64,000 nucleotides of DNA from Oscarella lobularis (GCF_947507565.1 NC_089179.1:2621747-2685746), one strand, 5' to 3'. Shown: positions 9,578-20,372, numbered from the stretch's first letter. The notes: generated from the letters alone by a model not told the origin. A program made the numbers and translations.

Positions 9578-11175
9578 ATGGAAACCGCTTCTCCTTGTGT
9601 TTGCTCTTCCGAAGAAGGTGTTTCTCCTCACGCGATGAAAGCGAGTAGCAGCACCGAGTCTGAATGCGCTGGGCTAACTGCGGTCTACGCGGAAAGAGAC
9701 GCTCGTCTGCGAGGGCACAAAAACGATGTTACTCTTTGCTTTCGGCACAGCAAGGAGGTTCTCGCCCGGTCGATGAAATGCGCGGCTGCTTCGTTCTCCT
9801 CGTCGAGCTGCAGTTCGAAACTTCGTCCTTGCCCTGAACGCCTTTTCGAAGTTCTCGATGACCTCAGAGGCTGCGTCTCCGCGCACTTGTGCAGGCATCA
9901 CGGAGAAATTGCAGATTCTATAACAGAAGTACAGGAGCACCCGCGATACGCCAAAACGTGCCGCGGCTGTGGGGGTTGCGGCTCCCCAGATACGGAATGA
10001 CGCTGGCGAGGTGATTGACTGCTACTATTTCATACTTGTTTGACGTGAATCGTATTCAGAACGAACTGGATAGGACGAAGGCGAAGCTGGCCGCGGCTCG
10101 TGCTGAAATCAAGGAGCTAAAAAAATTAAAAAAGAGAACAAGCTACTGAAAAATAAAATAGCTAAAGCAAAGTCTAAAAGTAAGCCACCAAAACTACAGA
10201 AATTTGAAGATTACTTACTAAGCTATATAGCCGGGGAGTCGTTTCCTCATCTGTTTCAAAATTTTCAGACGGCTCTTTACAGGCATCTGTCTTTTCGCGG
10301 AGACAAGCTATACGATCCGGTGTTGATGAAAAATTTCTGCGACGAACATGCTCCAGGATTGTTTGAGCAGCTAGAGCAAGCAATAACAAGCAAATATCGA
10401 GGACGCGGCAAGAAAGAAGACCTGAGAAAATTGCGAGTCGTTAGCGTTCTTCATCAGCTTGCATATATGAGCAATCAGGTCAGAGCACTTTCTAAAAATG
10501 ACCTAAATATTTGATTATGTACTGCAGAAAAATACGGGTTTTGTGAACGAACTAGGGCTTCACCTGTCTATGTCCGGAAGCTGCCCTTGAATGCTGTCGA
10601 ACGATCGGCATTAGCGGACACCCAGAGACAATAAGAGACTTCAGAAAAAACCTGGGAAAAAATAATCCAAAACTAGTAGAAGAATACATAGATTCTGCAA
10701 ATAGAAATAAAAGGTAATTTTACTCACTGCTTGTTTACAAAAATAACTTTGGCATCTTCAGGCTTGGAATTCTAGTGATCGACGATTTTCATGCAATTCA
10801 CACTATTAAAAAGGCCGACATCTGCCACGACGTCCACTGCAATACACATGGCTACATCACTTATTGACATCCAGTCGTCAATCAACGCAATACCTCTTCC
10901 ACTCCATCCCATTCATTATTGTCCTAGAGCGGCTGCCGTCATCTTACAACAAAAGTCTTACTAGAAAAAAAGAAGTCGAGGAGGGGGCAGAAGACTCCGC
11001 AGACGAAAATACGGATGATGAATATGACTAAGAAAGGAACGACTACTACGGCTCAGCTGAATTCGAGGATCATTTGGCTGCGATGACTCGGCAACTTCCG
11101 CGACGTCGAACAACTCCACAGTACATTTCTGAAAAACAGAGAAAAGCTGCTGATGCACCTCAGAGATACAACATT
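9578..11175 (+). pseudogene. DUF6589-like gene, degraded, with short introns
   Basis: A first frame (9578-10000) is Cys-rich. Then come a coiled-coil segment (RIQNELDRTKAKLAAA, from about 10040), a region reading SFPHLFQNFQTAL and LFEQLEQAITSK, and LRVVSVLHQLAYMSNQ. A 49-bp intron (10479-10527) leads to KNTGFVNELGLHLSMSG. A second intron (about 10714-10761) leads to LGILVIDDFHAIHT. This order, especially the late DDFHxIHT motif, matches animal DUF6589-type proteins as I recall them. Frameshifts near 10125 and 10590 and stops after both later exons show decay. The inverted repeats at 9139-9184 and 11697-11741 bracket it, so it may have been mobile cargo. Its molecular role is unknown to me. 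Confidence 0.55.
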
Positions 11176-11696
11176 GTATCATTTTCAAGGCCGCAGGTTA
11201 GTTCATCTAATATATGGTGATTGCACTCTGTGACTCTTCACTTGTACAGTAGTAGAAATGAAGAGGATTAGTGGAAGCACGTCTACCATTCGTCAAATAT
11301 TATGATATACTCGCAATTAGTCGCAATACGTAGCAGCACATGCATTATATACTACAAATACATATAAATATATATATATATATAATATACCTTCGTCAGC
11401 CTTGGCTCCGAATTGCAAGCGTTGCTGCGAATCAGCGAAAACCACCATCCGATTCTAGTAGAAAACAAGTTAGGTTAAAGATTAAAATACCTTGCACATC
11501 GCGTAAACGGTCTCTCTCTTTAGACAAAGGTGGCTAAAACCGGCGATGAGAGAAACGACCTAAAGACAAACAACGATAACGTCAAAAAATAGTTAAACTA
11601 TTGAGAAAATTCTATTCGAACCGTAAAGAGGCGTTCGGCAAACGGCGGGCGAGAAAACGGCAAAAGAATCGCATCTTGTTGCCTAGGACCAAGTGC

Positions 11697-11741
11697 GCAT
11701 GCCCTGTCGTTTTTGGGTCCTGCTCACGCGTACCCCATTTT
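11697..11741 (+). repeat. Right inverted repeat (partner at 9139-9184)
   Basis: GCGCATGCCCTGTCG, then TTTTTGGGTCCTGCT, running straight into the 19-bp minisatellite. Confidence 0.75.
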
Positions 11742-11965
11742 TGCACGCGTACACCATTTTTGCAGCGTACACCATTTCTGCACGCGTACACCATTTTTGC
11801 GCGCGTATCCCATTATTGCTCGCGTACGCCATTACTCCACGCATACCCCATTTTTTACACGCGTACCCCATTTTTGCACCCATACCCCATTTTTGCACAC
11901 TACCCCATTCTTGCACCCATCCCATTTTTGCACACGTACCCCATTCTTGCACACGCACCCATTAT
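11735..11965 (+). repeat. 19-bp minisatellite
   Basis: About twelve units of the form ACGCGTACCCCATTTTTGC with substitutions and small indels. Every reading frame is open, which explains the overlapping pseudo-frames here. It begins inside the right inverted repeat. A single partial unit lies beside the left inverted repeat. Confidence 0.92.
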
Positions 11966-12089
11966 TTAATATGAACTGCAATAATGCAAGCGCTTAAATA
12001 TGCAAGCAAATATGCAAGCGTCATGCATTTTCACTGCGTATGCGCAATTATTACATTATACCTAATTATGGCATAATCCGCTCGCCATA

Positions 12090-12748
12090 AAGCGCGTTTT
12101 GGTTCAGTTCCAGCAGAACGCATGGTGCGACGAGAATCTGATGCGATTCTGGATTCCACAGTGCTGGAAACCCCCCTGCGATGGCCCCATGCACCTTGTG
12201 ATCGATCACAGGGCTCAGAAAACCGATGTCATCCAGTCGATGTTGAAAGACGAATGCAAAACTGAAAAGACTTACGTGCCAGGTAAGTCAATTGTTAATC
12301 GCAACGCTAAGGCTTTTCGCTGTGTAAGTGTGTTTTTGGTGTTACAGGCGGCGGTACATCACTCGTGCAGCCAATCGATGTCTCAATAAACAAGCCGTTT
12401 AAAGCTGCAGTAGATCGTGAAGCGACGGCGCATATGCAAGCCAACCTGACGGACTACGTTCAGGCTAGGATGTCTGTAAGCGTCAGGCGTGTACTTCTCA
12501 CGAAGTGGATTGCAAACGCCTGGGAAGAAACTGCAGCTAAAAGGGAGACCGTTATTCGAAGTTTTAGGAAGGTCGGCATATTGGTTGCTGTCGATGGCAC
12601 CAAAGACGAGCAAATTAATATTGAGGGAATCGAGAAATACAGGGTTGATTCAAGTGTCGATGAATACAGAAGCGACGAAGATGCGCTAGCAAGCTCAGAT
12701 GACGATTCGAACTGCCAGCCTGAATCTAGTGATATCGACGACGAGTGA
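12090..12748 (+). pseudogene. Pogo-like transposase, C-terminal half
   Basis: The plus strand reads NAWCDENLMRFWI and DHRAQKTDVIQSML, then a GT-AG intron at 12283-12347 (65 bp), then LVQPIDVSINKPFK and an acidic tail ending in DIDDE at 12748. This is the final part of the DDE_1 domain and tail of a pogo/Tigger-type transposase. The middle catalytic position reads VIDHRAQ. The helix-turn-helix half and the first catalytic Asp are absent, because the sequence left of 12090 is unrelated. I see no terminal inverted repeats around this fragment. Confidence 0.75.
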
Positions 12749-13211
12749 GAACTTATATATTCCAAACACTGGCGGTTATTTATTAATCGAACGGTAATAG
12801 TGGTTTGCCTATACCCGGTACTTGTGTTTGATTAGAACGTGTCTGTACGCATGAGCCGTCTTCTTCTGCGAACATGGCGTCCCACGCTCTTGCAGCAATC
12901 TTGTTACTCTTGAGATCAGCTTTTGTCTTCCGTGCAGCGTGAATCTACAGGGAACTTCCAAGCCGTTTCCATGCTGCCTTTTGCCGGTAACTTCGCATGT
13001 GATTGTGCCTCCGTGTGACAGAAAGGCGTAGAAAGCTCGAGACACTTCACGCGCGACATGGCCCACAATTTCTTCACCTTTCACGACGGCAACAGCAAAA
13101 CGATCGTGAGGATTGCTTTCCTCTTTTTCAACCGACAGGAGCTCTCCCGTAGCCGGTGTCCATACTAACTTATACACGTGATGGCGACGGATTACACTGT
13201 AGAAAGAGCGC

Positions 13212-15890
13212 CAGCGTTCTTGCTACGCTTTTTCAGAGTGGGGTTCCCCACTTCGTTATATCTTGCCCCACTCGCGTTGTGCAGAAATGGGTGTAACCCC
13301 CACTTCCGTTTTTATTGTAAAGTAGACCCACCCACACATTTCTATCCGTCCTAGCTAAAGTCCGATTCGTCGCCGCCTTCTACTCCCTCGTTGGAGACGT
13401 TTCTGATACTCCGAGATCTAATACTTGTGATTCTTCTCCTTCCTTGTGAAACCCAGAACTTAAGTGCAGGCGTCGGATTCCAATCTTTATATTCAACTCC
13501 TTCCATAGTTATACGGATTAGCCAGTCAACAGTTGTAGAGGCAAGGCGATTTCGAATTGGCGTCTTAATTCTCTTCATAGTTGAAAGGACTCGTTCCACC
13601 TCTGCCGAAGATCCTGGCATGACTATTAGCCTAGCAAGGATTTTCGATACTAAAGGAGAGGCTGTCGTCATTTCCGAACTGTCGTTAGTGTTCCACATGC
13701 AGGCGACAATGCCATCTATAGATTCGGGCAAATGTTCAAGTTGTAGGGTCTGATAAGAACGAAACTCGTTGAGAAAATCTGCTTCGTCTATGCCAAAGTT
13801 TCTTGCCAGATTCATTATACTTTCATGTTTAGCTCGTCTTGCATTTTGAGGTAACAAAAGACCGAGAAGAGACAGATTCTCCACGTTAGGGAACCGCCGT
13901 TGCACTTTACAAATGATCTTTGACAAGAATTCTTTGGCCTTAGCAGCAAAATGGTCGTGTTTACAACTGCGAAATTGTTCTGGAAAGTCATCTTTAGCCT
14001 TTATCATATAGCCGCCTGAGTACACGTCTTCTTCCAATTTTTCTAATGCAGCTAGCTTTGCATTAACTATAGTTTTTACGTGAAGCAAATTCAAATCCTT
14101 TTTCTGAAAGACCAAAGACAATTCGTTAAGTGTTTCCAAAATGTCCGAAAGTAAATGAAGCGAGATAATATACGCCGGATCTTGCATTTGCTTCGTCAAA
14201 CCCATAGCTACTGGCTCGCCTCTACTAGCCTCCTCTTCCAAGACGGCATTAACAGCTTTGAAATTACGACGAAGGGCCTTGACCGAGTACCCAATAGATA
14301 GCCAGCGCGTACTGGTTGGTCTTTGAAGTGCTAATTGTGGCATATTCAAAACTGATTGCATTTCATGAAGCTGCGCCGTAAGAGTTGAGCTGCGCGAAAA
14401 ATGCGTGTAGATTGCGTTTATCGACTTCTCCATGCTCTCAAACCATTTCACAGACTTTGCTGCTTCACAAACAGCCAAAGCAAGCCTGTGGGCAGCACAA
14501 TGAGTCCCTACCATAGCTGGAACAATACGTTTGAGTCTTGATACGACACCATTCTCTTTTCCCATCATAACTGAAGCACCATCCGTGGCTGTAGCAGCTA
14601 GATTCGCAATTGGAATTTCTGGAATTAGTCCATTGCTTCCTGGATCTTTTAGAAATTGGGTAAGGCAGTCGAAGATATTCGTTGCATCTGCGTGGATATA
14701 CCTTGACATATCCAACATTTTTAGAAATCTGCACTTTACGTGACCGGTGTCAACAGCAATATATTTCACAGCTACACCTAGCTGCTTTGAAGTTGATAAA
14801 TCTGTAGCTTCGTCCAAGATCAGAGAAAAGTAAGGTGATGCGCGGATTTCTTGAACAATTTCCTTTTCGATAGGAAAGTTGATTGCTTTCAGAAGTTCCT
14901 GCATAGATTGCTCTGAATTATATGTAGCGTTTTTCCTCGACTATAGGCGGCTCATCGTAGTATTTCCCAAATCCATTGCGACGTACCTCAGCTCTTTCAA
15001 ATTTGCTGTATGAGCAATCTCAGATTTCGCCAGAAAGTACAAACATTTCAGGACGTCACACATTGCCTGTCCGTCGACTGTTATGAAGTCCTGCTCCTGA
15101 ATGCATTTTTCTACAGATCTGCCTGTACTTTCTCTTGCTATCAGTTCTTTTTCAGCGTCTAAGCATTCCTTGTGTTGTATGCACGATTGATGGCGTTTGA
15201 GAACATCTGGTTGCGTGCCGCAATATGGTTGAGTGAGAAAGACGCTGCTGCCGCTAGCAGACACTTCCTTCTTTGCGTATTGCTGACATATACGGCAAAA
15301 AATTCCACTCGCGTTTGCGTTAATCCAGGGATATTTTGTTCTCCGTTTCGCCAATGAGAAAACTCTCCAGCTTTCTACGTCGCCTTTTGCACTTCTCCCA
15401 CTTCCAGAGCCAGCCCTCCCACTTCCAGAGCCAGCCGAAGGGTCGGTTAAGTCGGCATCGCGGCAGACGCCTCGTTCGGATTCTTCGACGGCTGTAATGA
15501 ACACATCTTGGATTTCTTCAATGGGCTGTGCGTCTTCGACGTGTCTGGCGTCGTCTAACTCGATTTGGGCTCTCTCAACCCGAGCTTGATCTGCTTGTTT
15601 AGATACCAAGGCACCAAACAAGGTAAGCTGGCCGGGAACAAACGTTTTCTGTTTCTTCTTCGGAGGCATATTACGCAGAGAAGGCGAAAGAACAACAGTT
15701 TAACGTGCGTTAATGATTATCAAGTCGAGAAGAAGGCGCTACTACACAAGGCAAAGCAATGTCGCAGAAATGCTGAAGGGAATTTCTTTGCAAAAGAATT
15801 TGTTGGACACGCTCATTTGTAAAAATTTTTCTCGGGGCTTCGCCCCCAGACCCCACTTCGATAATACTTTCTAGCGAAAACGCTGGGCTG
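13212..15890 (-). mobile_element. hAT-1 transposon (ZNF862-like family)
   Basis: An 8-bp duplication AAGAGCGC flanks the element (13204-13211 and 15891-15898). The left end starts CAGCGTTCTTGCTA. The right end, reverse complemented, starts CAGCCCAGCGTTTTCGCTA, which matches after a 5-bp insertion. A GTGGGGT motif lies just inside both ends. The single gene is on the minus strand. Insertion was into the first codons of a HIRAN-type gene. Confidence 0.88.
13351..15669 (-). CDS. hAT transposase with one in-frame stop
   Basis: Two frames (15669-14941 and 14904-13351) are in register and separated only by a TAG at 14943-14941, so one change interrupts a protein of about 770 residues. The N-terminal part has a nuclear-signal start (MPPKKKQK) and a TTF/BED-like zinc finger (FCRICQQYAKK then LKRHQSCIQHKEC). 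The second part has the RNase H-like DDE core (SLILDEATDLS, ATDGASVMMG, HCAAHRLAL), the conserved TSTRWLSIG and the hATC dimerisation motif (SSAEVERVLSTMKRI). It resembles the ZNF862/KIAA1586 group. It would cut and paste the element as a dimer. The stop probably inactivates it unless it is read through. Confidence 0.9.
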
Positions 15891-15957
15891 AAGAGCGCAC
15901 AACCGGCAGAGAAAGCGACGACATGTACGGCTGAAGATATGAAGCGTGCGCTATGTA

Positions 15958-16605
15958 TCACGATGGACGCCTAACAGCCAATAAGCGCCTATGGTTGTTA
16001 GGCGCCCAATACTTTGCAATCGACAGTCTTAAGCCCCGGCGCCTAACAACCCGTGAGTACGGTAATTGGCGAGTGCCCTTCTTCGAATCTGTTACCATGA
16101 GAGTAAATCTCGCTGCTTCTTTCAGCAAAGGATACGCTTCGGAAAGGATCTTGGAATCGACCGATTCTTTGGCGGAGATAGGCAATTGTACGCGCGTCTC
16201 TTCGAGACCAAGCATTTTCATTTTTTCTTTGCGTGGCTTCTTGGAGCAGCAGTGGTGACCTTCACACAAACTTGTGCAACCAACATGCACGGCCTGTCTC
16301 CGAAAATACGTCTGCCGACTTCTTCTTTTCCACGGAACGTAAATACTTCTCTCGTCCCTTTTTCTTTCCGCAAAAGCCATATAGCCATCGATGTTCATCC
16401 CATATTTACGAGTTTGGAGGAGAGAAAGGTGGCCCATCACGGGCGCACGAAAAGGGGCCAGCCTGGTCCGAAGACGGATCGCTTGCGTTAGAATCGGTGA
16501 AGTCGTTGTGAGAACCTTCCGATTCGGTCCCCCCTTTGCCTCCGATGTCGCCGCATTAACGGCGAAGAACGCGTAGCTGCCGATCGATGGACTAGAGGAC
16601 CTCAA
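15958..16605 (-). CDS. Unrecognised open frame, possibly coding
   Basis: A 215-residue frame on the minus strand ends 33 bp upstream of the HIRAN start. Its C-terminal half has protein-like composition (ETRVQLPISAKESVDSKILS) and a Cys cluster (GCTSLCEGHHCC). The N-terminal half is less convincing, and competing frames exist on the plus strand. I do not recognise a family. A 14-bp inverted repeat (15993-16006 and 16038-16051) overlaps its 3' end. Confidence 0.3.
   Translation of the reverse strand: MRSSSPSIGSYAFFAVNAATSEAKGGPNRKVLTTTSPILTQAIRLRTRLAPFRAPVMGHLSLLQTRKYGMNIDGYMAFAERKRDERSIYVPWKRRSRQTYFRRQAVHVGCTSLCEGHHCCSKKPRKEKMKMLGLEETRVQLPISAKESVDSKILSEAYPLLKEAARFTLMVTDSKKGTRQLPYSRVVRRRGLRLSIAKYWAPNNHRRLLAVRRPS
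15993..16051. repeat. Perfect 14-bp inverted repeat
   Basis: The arms GGTTGTTAGGCGCC and its complement are separated by 31 bp, and a third partial copy (CGCCTAACAGCC) lies at 15968. This could form a hairpin. Confidence 0.75.
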
Positions 16606-17135
16606 TTGTTTTTCCCCCTTAAATCCATGCGGTGAATTGATAAGAATCGGGTCGATCAGAACGGGCGGAGGCGATGGGCCCTGAGCGAAACGGGTGAGTG
16701 AGTTGTAAAATTGGGGAAATCGTTGAGATAGTCAGAGCGGAGTAAGTCGGAGAGTCTTGTAGGAACCTCTATATTGGCGATACGAGTTGCAACGCGAGGC
16801 GCTCGTGCAGACGGAAGTGTGGGAAAAGTGAGAGGCCACGCAGATGTTGACTAAGAAAGGTCTAATATTCTCACATGTCGCTCTTTTTATTATAGGACTT
16901 TGTCGAGTCTCAATTTACCTGCGAGTTCCACCATTTGATCGACTCTGTTGGTAATCGCTAAAGAGCTCTTCGTCGATTTTCTGAGCTACTCGTTGCGTCA
17001 CGTAGGTCCAAGGGCTCGCGAGACATTGTCCGTTGACAATGAGATAACAGCACGAAGCATACAGGGCAGTCTACAGCCACTTCAAAAGCAAGCAAGTTTT
17101 AGATCCTACGTTAATTATGGTATTTAGGTCTTCGA
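16606..17135. other. No gene recognised
   Basis: No open frame of note and no repeat seen. The foldback element follows. Confidence 0.5.
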
Positions 17136-17371
17136 GGGGGTCCTGAGCATGACCCCCGTCAACAAAAACTGCTCGATCGGGGGTCCTGGGCAAGACCCCG
17201 TCAACGAAAACTGCCTCATAAACGCGAGGGAGACCCTATGCAATTTTTCTAAATTTATTAAATAAATGAAATATCTATCCCCTTTCATCCGCGAGCCGTT
17301 TTTGATGACGGGGTCGTTCTCAGGACCCCGGATGGAGCAGTTTTTGTTGACGGGGTCGTACTCAGGACCCC
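17136..17371. mobile_element. Foldback/MITE-like element
   Basis: The left arm (17136-17225) and right arm (17291-17371) are inverted copies of about 80 bp. Each arm is itself two tandem units of about 38 bp with the pattern GGGGTCCTGAG, then GACCCCGTCAACAAAAACTG. A short AT-rich loop separates them. No coding capacity. I could not fix a target duplication. Confidence 0.7.
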
Positions 17372-17524
17372 AAACTGATAGAAACACGTGTAAGACTATA
17401 CAGAGAAATGCGTAGACGTTTACCTTGATTCTCGACTTCTGAGAGACCTCATAGACTAGAACCAAAAGTCGGCTCAACAAACAACTGAAAAACAAATTAA
17501 AAGTGAGAGAAAAACGAAATTATT

Positions 17525-17848
17525 CTAATCCATGACAAAAGGTGTGCGCCGTGCCTTCGGCAGCTCCCTCCGCTCCGCCGGCGCCCGCAGCACTTCCCGC
17601 GTCCTCGGACAACTAAAAACATCCCAACTAAAAAACCCGAAACCGAAGCGTCTCTCCCCGCGTACGGGCGACACGGACTTATCTGACGATCCAGCCACGT
17701 CGACGTCCGAGCTAAAACTCACGTGCTTACGCACGTTCTTCGTCGCCCCGGCGGCGACGGCGACGGCGGGAGCCCAGTCGGCGACGCGGTTCTCCGAGTC
17801 TCCTCGTCCGACAACGCATTTCTTATAGAAGTTCTGTCAGGAGATGCT
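17525..17848 (-). other. Open reading frame without recognised family
   Basis: A GC-rich minus-strand frame of about 107 codons reads NRVADWAPAVAVAAGATKN, then KHVSFSSDVDVAGSSDKS. It has no ATG upstream of V734-equivalent position 17734 and ends at 17525. Composition is codon-like (G or C at most third positions), so it could be an exon of a host gene whose upstream end was replaced by the Merlin fragment. Nothing identifies its function. Confidence 0.3.
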
Positions 17849-18196
17849 GCCACGCTGCGTCCTATTGTACGCCGCCATATTCGGCCTGATACACGCATTT
17901 TCAGCGATGAATGGCACGCATACAATGCTATTCAGACGCAAGTGGGCATAAATTACGGCCATAGAACCGTAAACCATTCTCGTCATTTCGTCGATCCCAA
18001 CAGCGGCGCTCATACACAAAATGTTGAATCAATGTGGGCGTCGTGCAAAAGGCTATTTAGGAGTCTAAACGTCATGCACTCGCGCCTTCCAGACACCTAC
18101 TTTCCGGAATTTATGTGGAGACGACAATATGACAAAGGAGGTTCAACTGCGTTTTGGAACATCATTCGTAATATTAAGAAACAGTGCCCCTTATGA
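17826..18196 (+). pseudogene. Merlin (ISXO2/IS1016-like) transposase, 3' fragment
   Basis: The frame reads NAFLIEVLSGDAATLRPIV, then IFSDEWHAYNAI (second catalytic Asp), VNHSRHFVDP, HTQNVESMWASCKRLF (third acidic position) and FPEFMWRRQYD. This is the ISXO2-like DDE fold used by Merlin transposons. The first catalytic Asp and the N-terminal zinc ribbon are missing. The family resemblance starts abruptly at about 17826, so the copy is 5'-truncated. The frame otherwise has no stop until 18194-18196. Confidence 0.85.
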
Positions 18197-18199
18197 AAT

Positions 18200-18560
18200 T
18201 TTGTTGCATGTTTCGTTTAAAACTTATTGGTCTCATTACTTTGTTTTGAAAAAGTCATTGATTTAAGAAGACGTTACAGCATATGACATGTCAGAAGGTG
18301 TTAATGGTATCTGATTTTATAGATGAGTTTTGTCGTTGTCTTAGGCTTACAGATAATGAGTATACATTATTTAGACACACACACCTTAGCAAATATTAAA
18401 CAGGCAGCTAGACTCGTACTTAGATATTGGGAGAATAGAGATGGGTAGGGGAATAGTAGTAAATTTATTTCTCAGTTTAAGGACGCCGTTAAGATAGATC
18501 GCAAGCTTTAAGTACCCTAGTAGTAAATATGATATTCTATGGATGGTGGCAGTAGTTTAA
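18200..18560. other. No gene recognised
   Basis: AT-rich spacer between the Merlin fragment and the CSL-like copy. Confidence 0.5.
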
Positions 18561-18987
18561 AGATGTTTTTAGATTGGGTGGGCGCGGTCTCCCGCTTTGT
18601 GTAATTTTCGCTGACTTGATCTCTTCTTTTTTCGCGAAGAACTGCGGGGACCTTATCATATGGGACGCAGCTGAGCTGAATTTGCTGCTCAAGATGTCCT
18701 ACAGCGACGAAAAGACATTGGCGTCTTTCTCTTGCGCCTTGACAAGGTCTTGTCGGCGTCGAAAAGGACAAAGTCCTTCGAGAATACCAACAGAGATCGT
18801 TGGAATACGGTTTTTGATGATTTTTTGAATTAATTAAATTTTTTCAGTTTGCATTTCCTTCCGTTTTCAAGTGGCTATGTTCGATCGACTCCCATCACAG
18901 ACCAATCAGGTCGCTCTCTACATGAAGGGCAGCGAGAAAATGTACAGTGCACTCACGCATAAACTTCCTCACTTTAAAGCGCGCTAG
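18560..18987 (+). pseudogene. CSL/RBPJ-like fragment, diverged copy
   Basis: The first exon (about 18640-18809) reads CGDLIIWDAAELNLLLKMSY. A short intron ending TTTTTTCAG (18849) leads to a second exon reading FQVAMFDRLPSQTNQVALY, which stops at 18985. This corresponds to the CSL stretch from before the beta-trefoil to VALFNRLRSQT. The copy at 34624-35245 is homologous in reverse orientation, and the 40-bp intron and 5' flank are nearly identical between the two. The splice phases do not join cleanly, and the later beta-trefoil strands are missing, so this is a decayed or strongly diverged paralogue of the Notch-pathway DNA-binding factor family. Confidence 0.55.
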
Positions 18988-18989
18988 CA

Positions 18990-19910
18990 AACGCGTCGAA
19001 CGTCGTGCGTCATCGGGAGTGATATCATTGGAATCGTCCGTCCCGTTAGATTCCAATGATGTAAGGCACGTAGGCGTTCAATGTATTACGCAGATAGAGG
19101 TCACGTGCTGCTCTATGATTTGCTCGTAGCGTACGCGACCGTTAGGTTCCCTTGGTGACGCCCCAGCGCGCTAGCACTACTCCGAGACCTTTCACCCGTT
19201 TTTTACCTATTACAGGGCACATTCGGTTAGCAATAGTTTAGAGAAAAATGGGAAAGTACCAGAGTAAATATTTAGTTTAGCGCCTTTTACTGCAGTTTTG
19301 GTGTGAAAGCTGGCGCGCGCGTTAGCCACGCCCATAACAACAAAGTCGCAAACTATAACTTCGAAACAAAGCGAAAGATCGCAAATCGCTTCTACCAATC
19401 AATTTCGCGAAGCCCAAGGTATCCGTTTGCGAATGAGCGGCTCACAGGCACCACATTCACTCTCTTAGCAACCTCTCTTTCGCCTCTAATTAAAGGTTCC
19501 TGTAGAGTAATATGCGCGACGACTATCGCTATCGCTGCAATGTCGTCGACAGCCCGCACGTCAATCAAATTCAAATTTCGCGGCGGAACGCGCTGAAGAA
19601 CTTCCTAATTGAATCTAAAGAAACTTGATCAAGTGCTTCTGGGATGACTCTCCCCAAGGCTCCTATTGTATAGTTGCACTTAGCTCGTGTGACTCGCTTG
19701 ACACCTCCCCACACCCGTTCGATTGGACTAAAATATTATAAACACAGGTAAGTAATCCAATGAAGTATTTAAGTTTTGAGCCAATTGTATAATGAAGAGG
19801 AATACTTTTTGAAATTACTTTTTTGTCTTTAGTAGTTATGTACGGCACCCGGTAGATCGACCAATACGCGTCGAGGGTTTTTCCGTCGTTAAATAAATTA
19901 ATATCACTAT
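18990..19910. other. No gene recognised; one hairpin
   Basis: Contains a hairpin at 19023-19062 (arms around CATTGGAATC and GATTCCAATG). Short open frames near 19303-19596 show no family resemblance. Confidence 0.5.
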
Positions 19911-19911
19911 C

Positions 19912-20022
19912 ACTGTTGACGGCGTTTGATTACTATGATAGCGGCACTGTTGACGGTCTTTGATTACTAAGATAGCGGCACTGTTGACACTGTTTGATTA
20001 CAAAGATAGCGGCACTTTTGAC
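19912..20022 (-). repeat. 36-bp dispersed tandem repeat, copy 2
   Basis: Three units read on the minus strand (plus strand shows GTTGACGGCGTTTGATTACT, then ATGATAGCGGCACT). Confidence 0.85.
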
Positions 20023-20233
20023 GGCGATCAGGCTCGGGCAACACTCCGCCCAAGCTTCCAGGCAGATTTTCCGGAGCAACGTACTTGTGAAATTCCTCAT
20101 GATGGCAGAGAAGATGGTGACGCGTGCCACGTAGAACCCGCACTAAGTTCGGTTTCCAAGAAAACGTTTTTTAGTCCGCCTTTAGCCAAATGGTAAGCGA
20201 GGGCTCGTGCCCACAGCCCAGAGAAACAAAGAT

Positions 20234-20266
20234 TAGGAGCTAAGGTCTCTAATATAGGCAGATGGA
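20234..20266 (+). repeat. Copy of the 34-bp foldback arm
   Basis: GATTAGGAGCTAAGGTCTCT then AATATAGGCAGATGGA, identical to the right arm of the hairpin at 22155-22248. It leads directly into the hexamer array. Confidence 0.8.
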
Positions 20267-20372
20267 CATGCCCATGCGAATGCGAATGCGAATGCGCATG
20301 GGCATGCGCATGCGCATTCGAATTCGTATTCGCATTCGCATTTGCATTCGCATTCGCATGGGCATTCTCATT
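20267..20372. repeat. Inverted CATTCG/CGAATG hexamer array
   Basis: GCGAATG units switch to GCATTCG units around a GCATGGGCATGC centre, so the array is one long imperfect palindrome. A smaller block follows at 20516-20572. Confidence 0.85.

Larger units (their letters stand above)
12809..15924 (-). pseudogene. HIRAN-type small protein gene split by hAT-1
   Basis: The 3' part (13211-12809) reads HHVYKLVWTP, then ESNPHDRFAVAVV and VGHVAREVSRAF. This is the pattern of animal HIRAN-like proteins (a small beta-barrel domain linked in other proteins to DNA-end binding). If hAT-1 (13212-15890) and one 8-bp duplication are removed, the frame continues upstream through 15891-15924 to an ATG at 15924 (MSSLSLPVVRS). 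The open frame ends at 12809. The gene therefore looks like one uninterrupted exon of about 140 residues that was intact until the hAT insertion separated its first eleven codons. Its cellular role cannot be inferred from sequence. Confidence 0.75.

Noticed and set aside
11601-11997. Three overlapping open frames rich in His, Cys, Phe and Pro
   Set aside because: They are the three frames of a 19-bp minisatellite that lacks stop codons.
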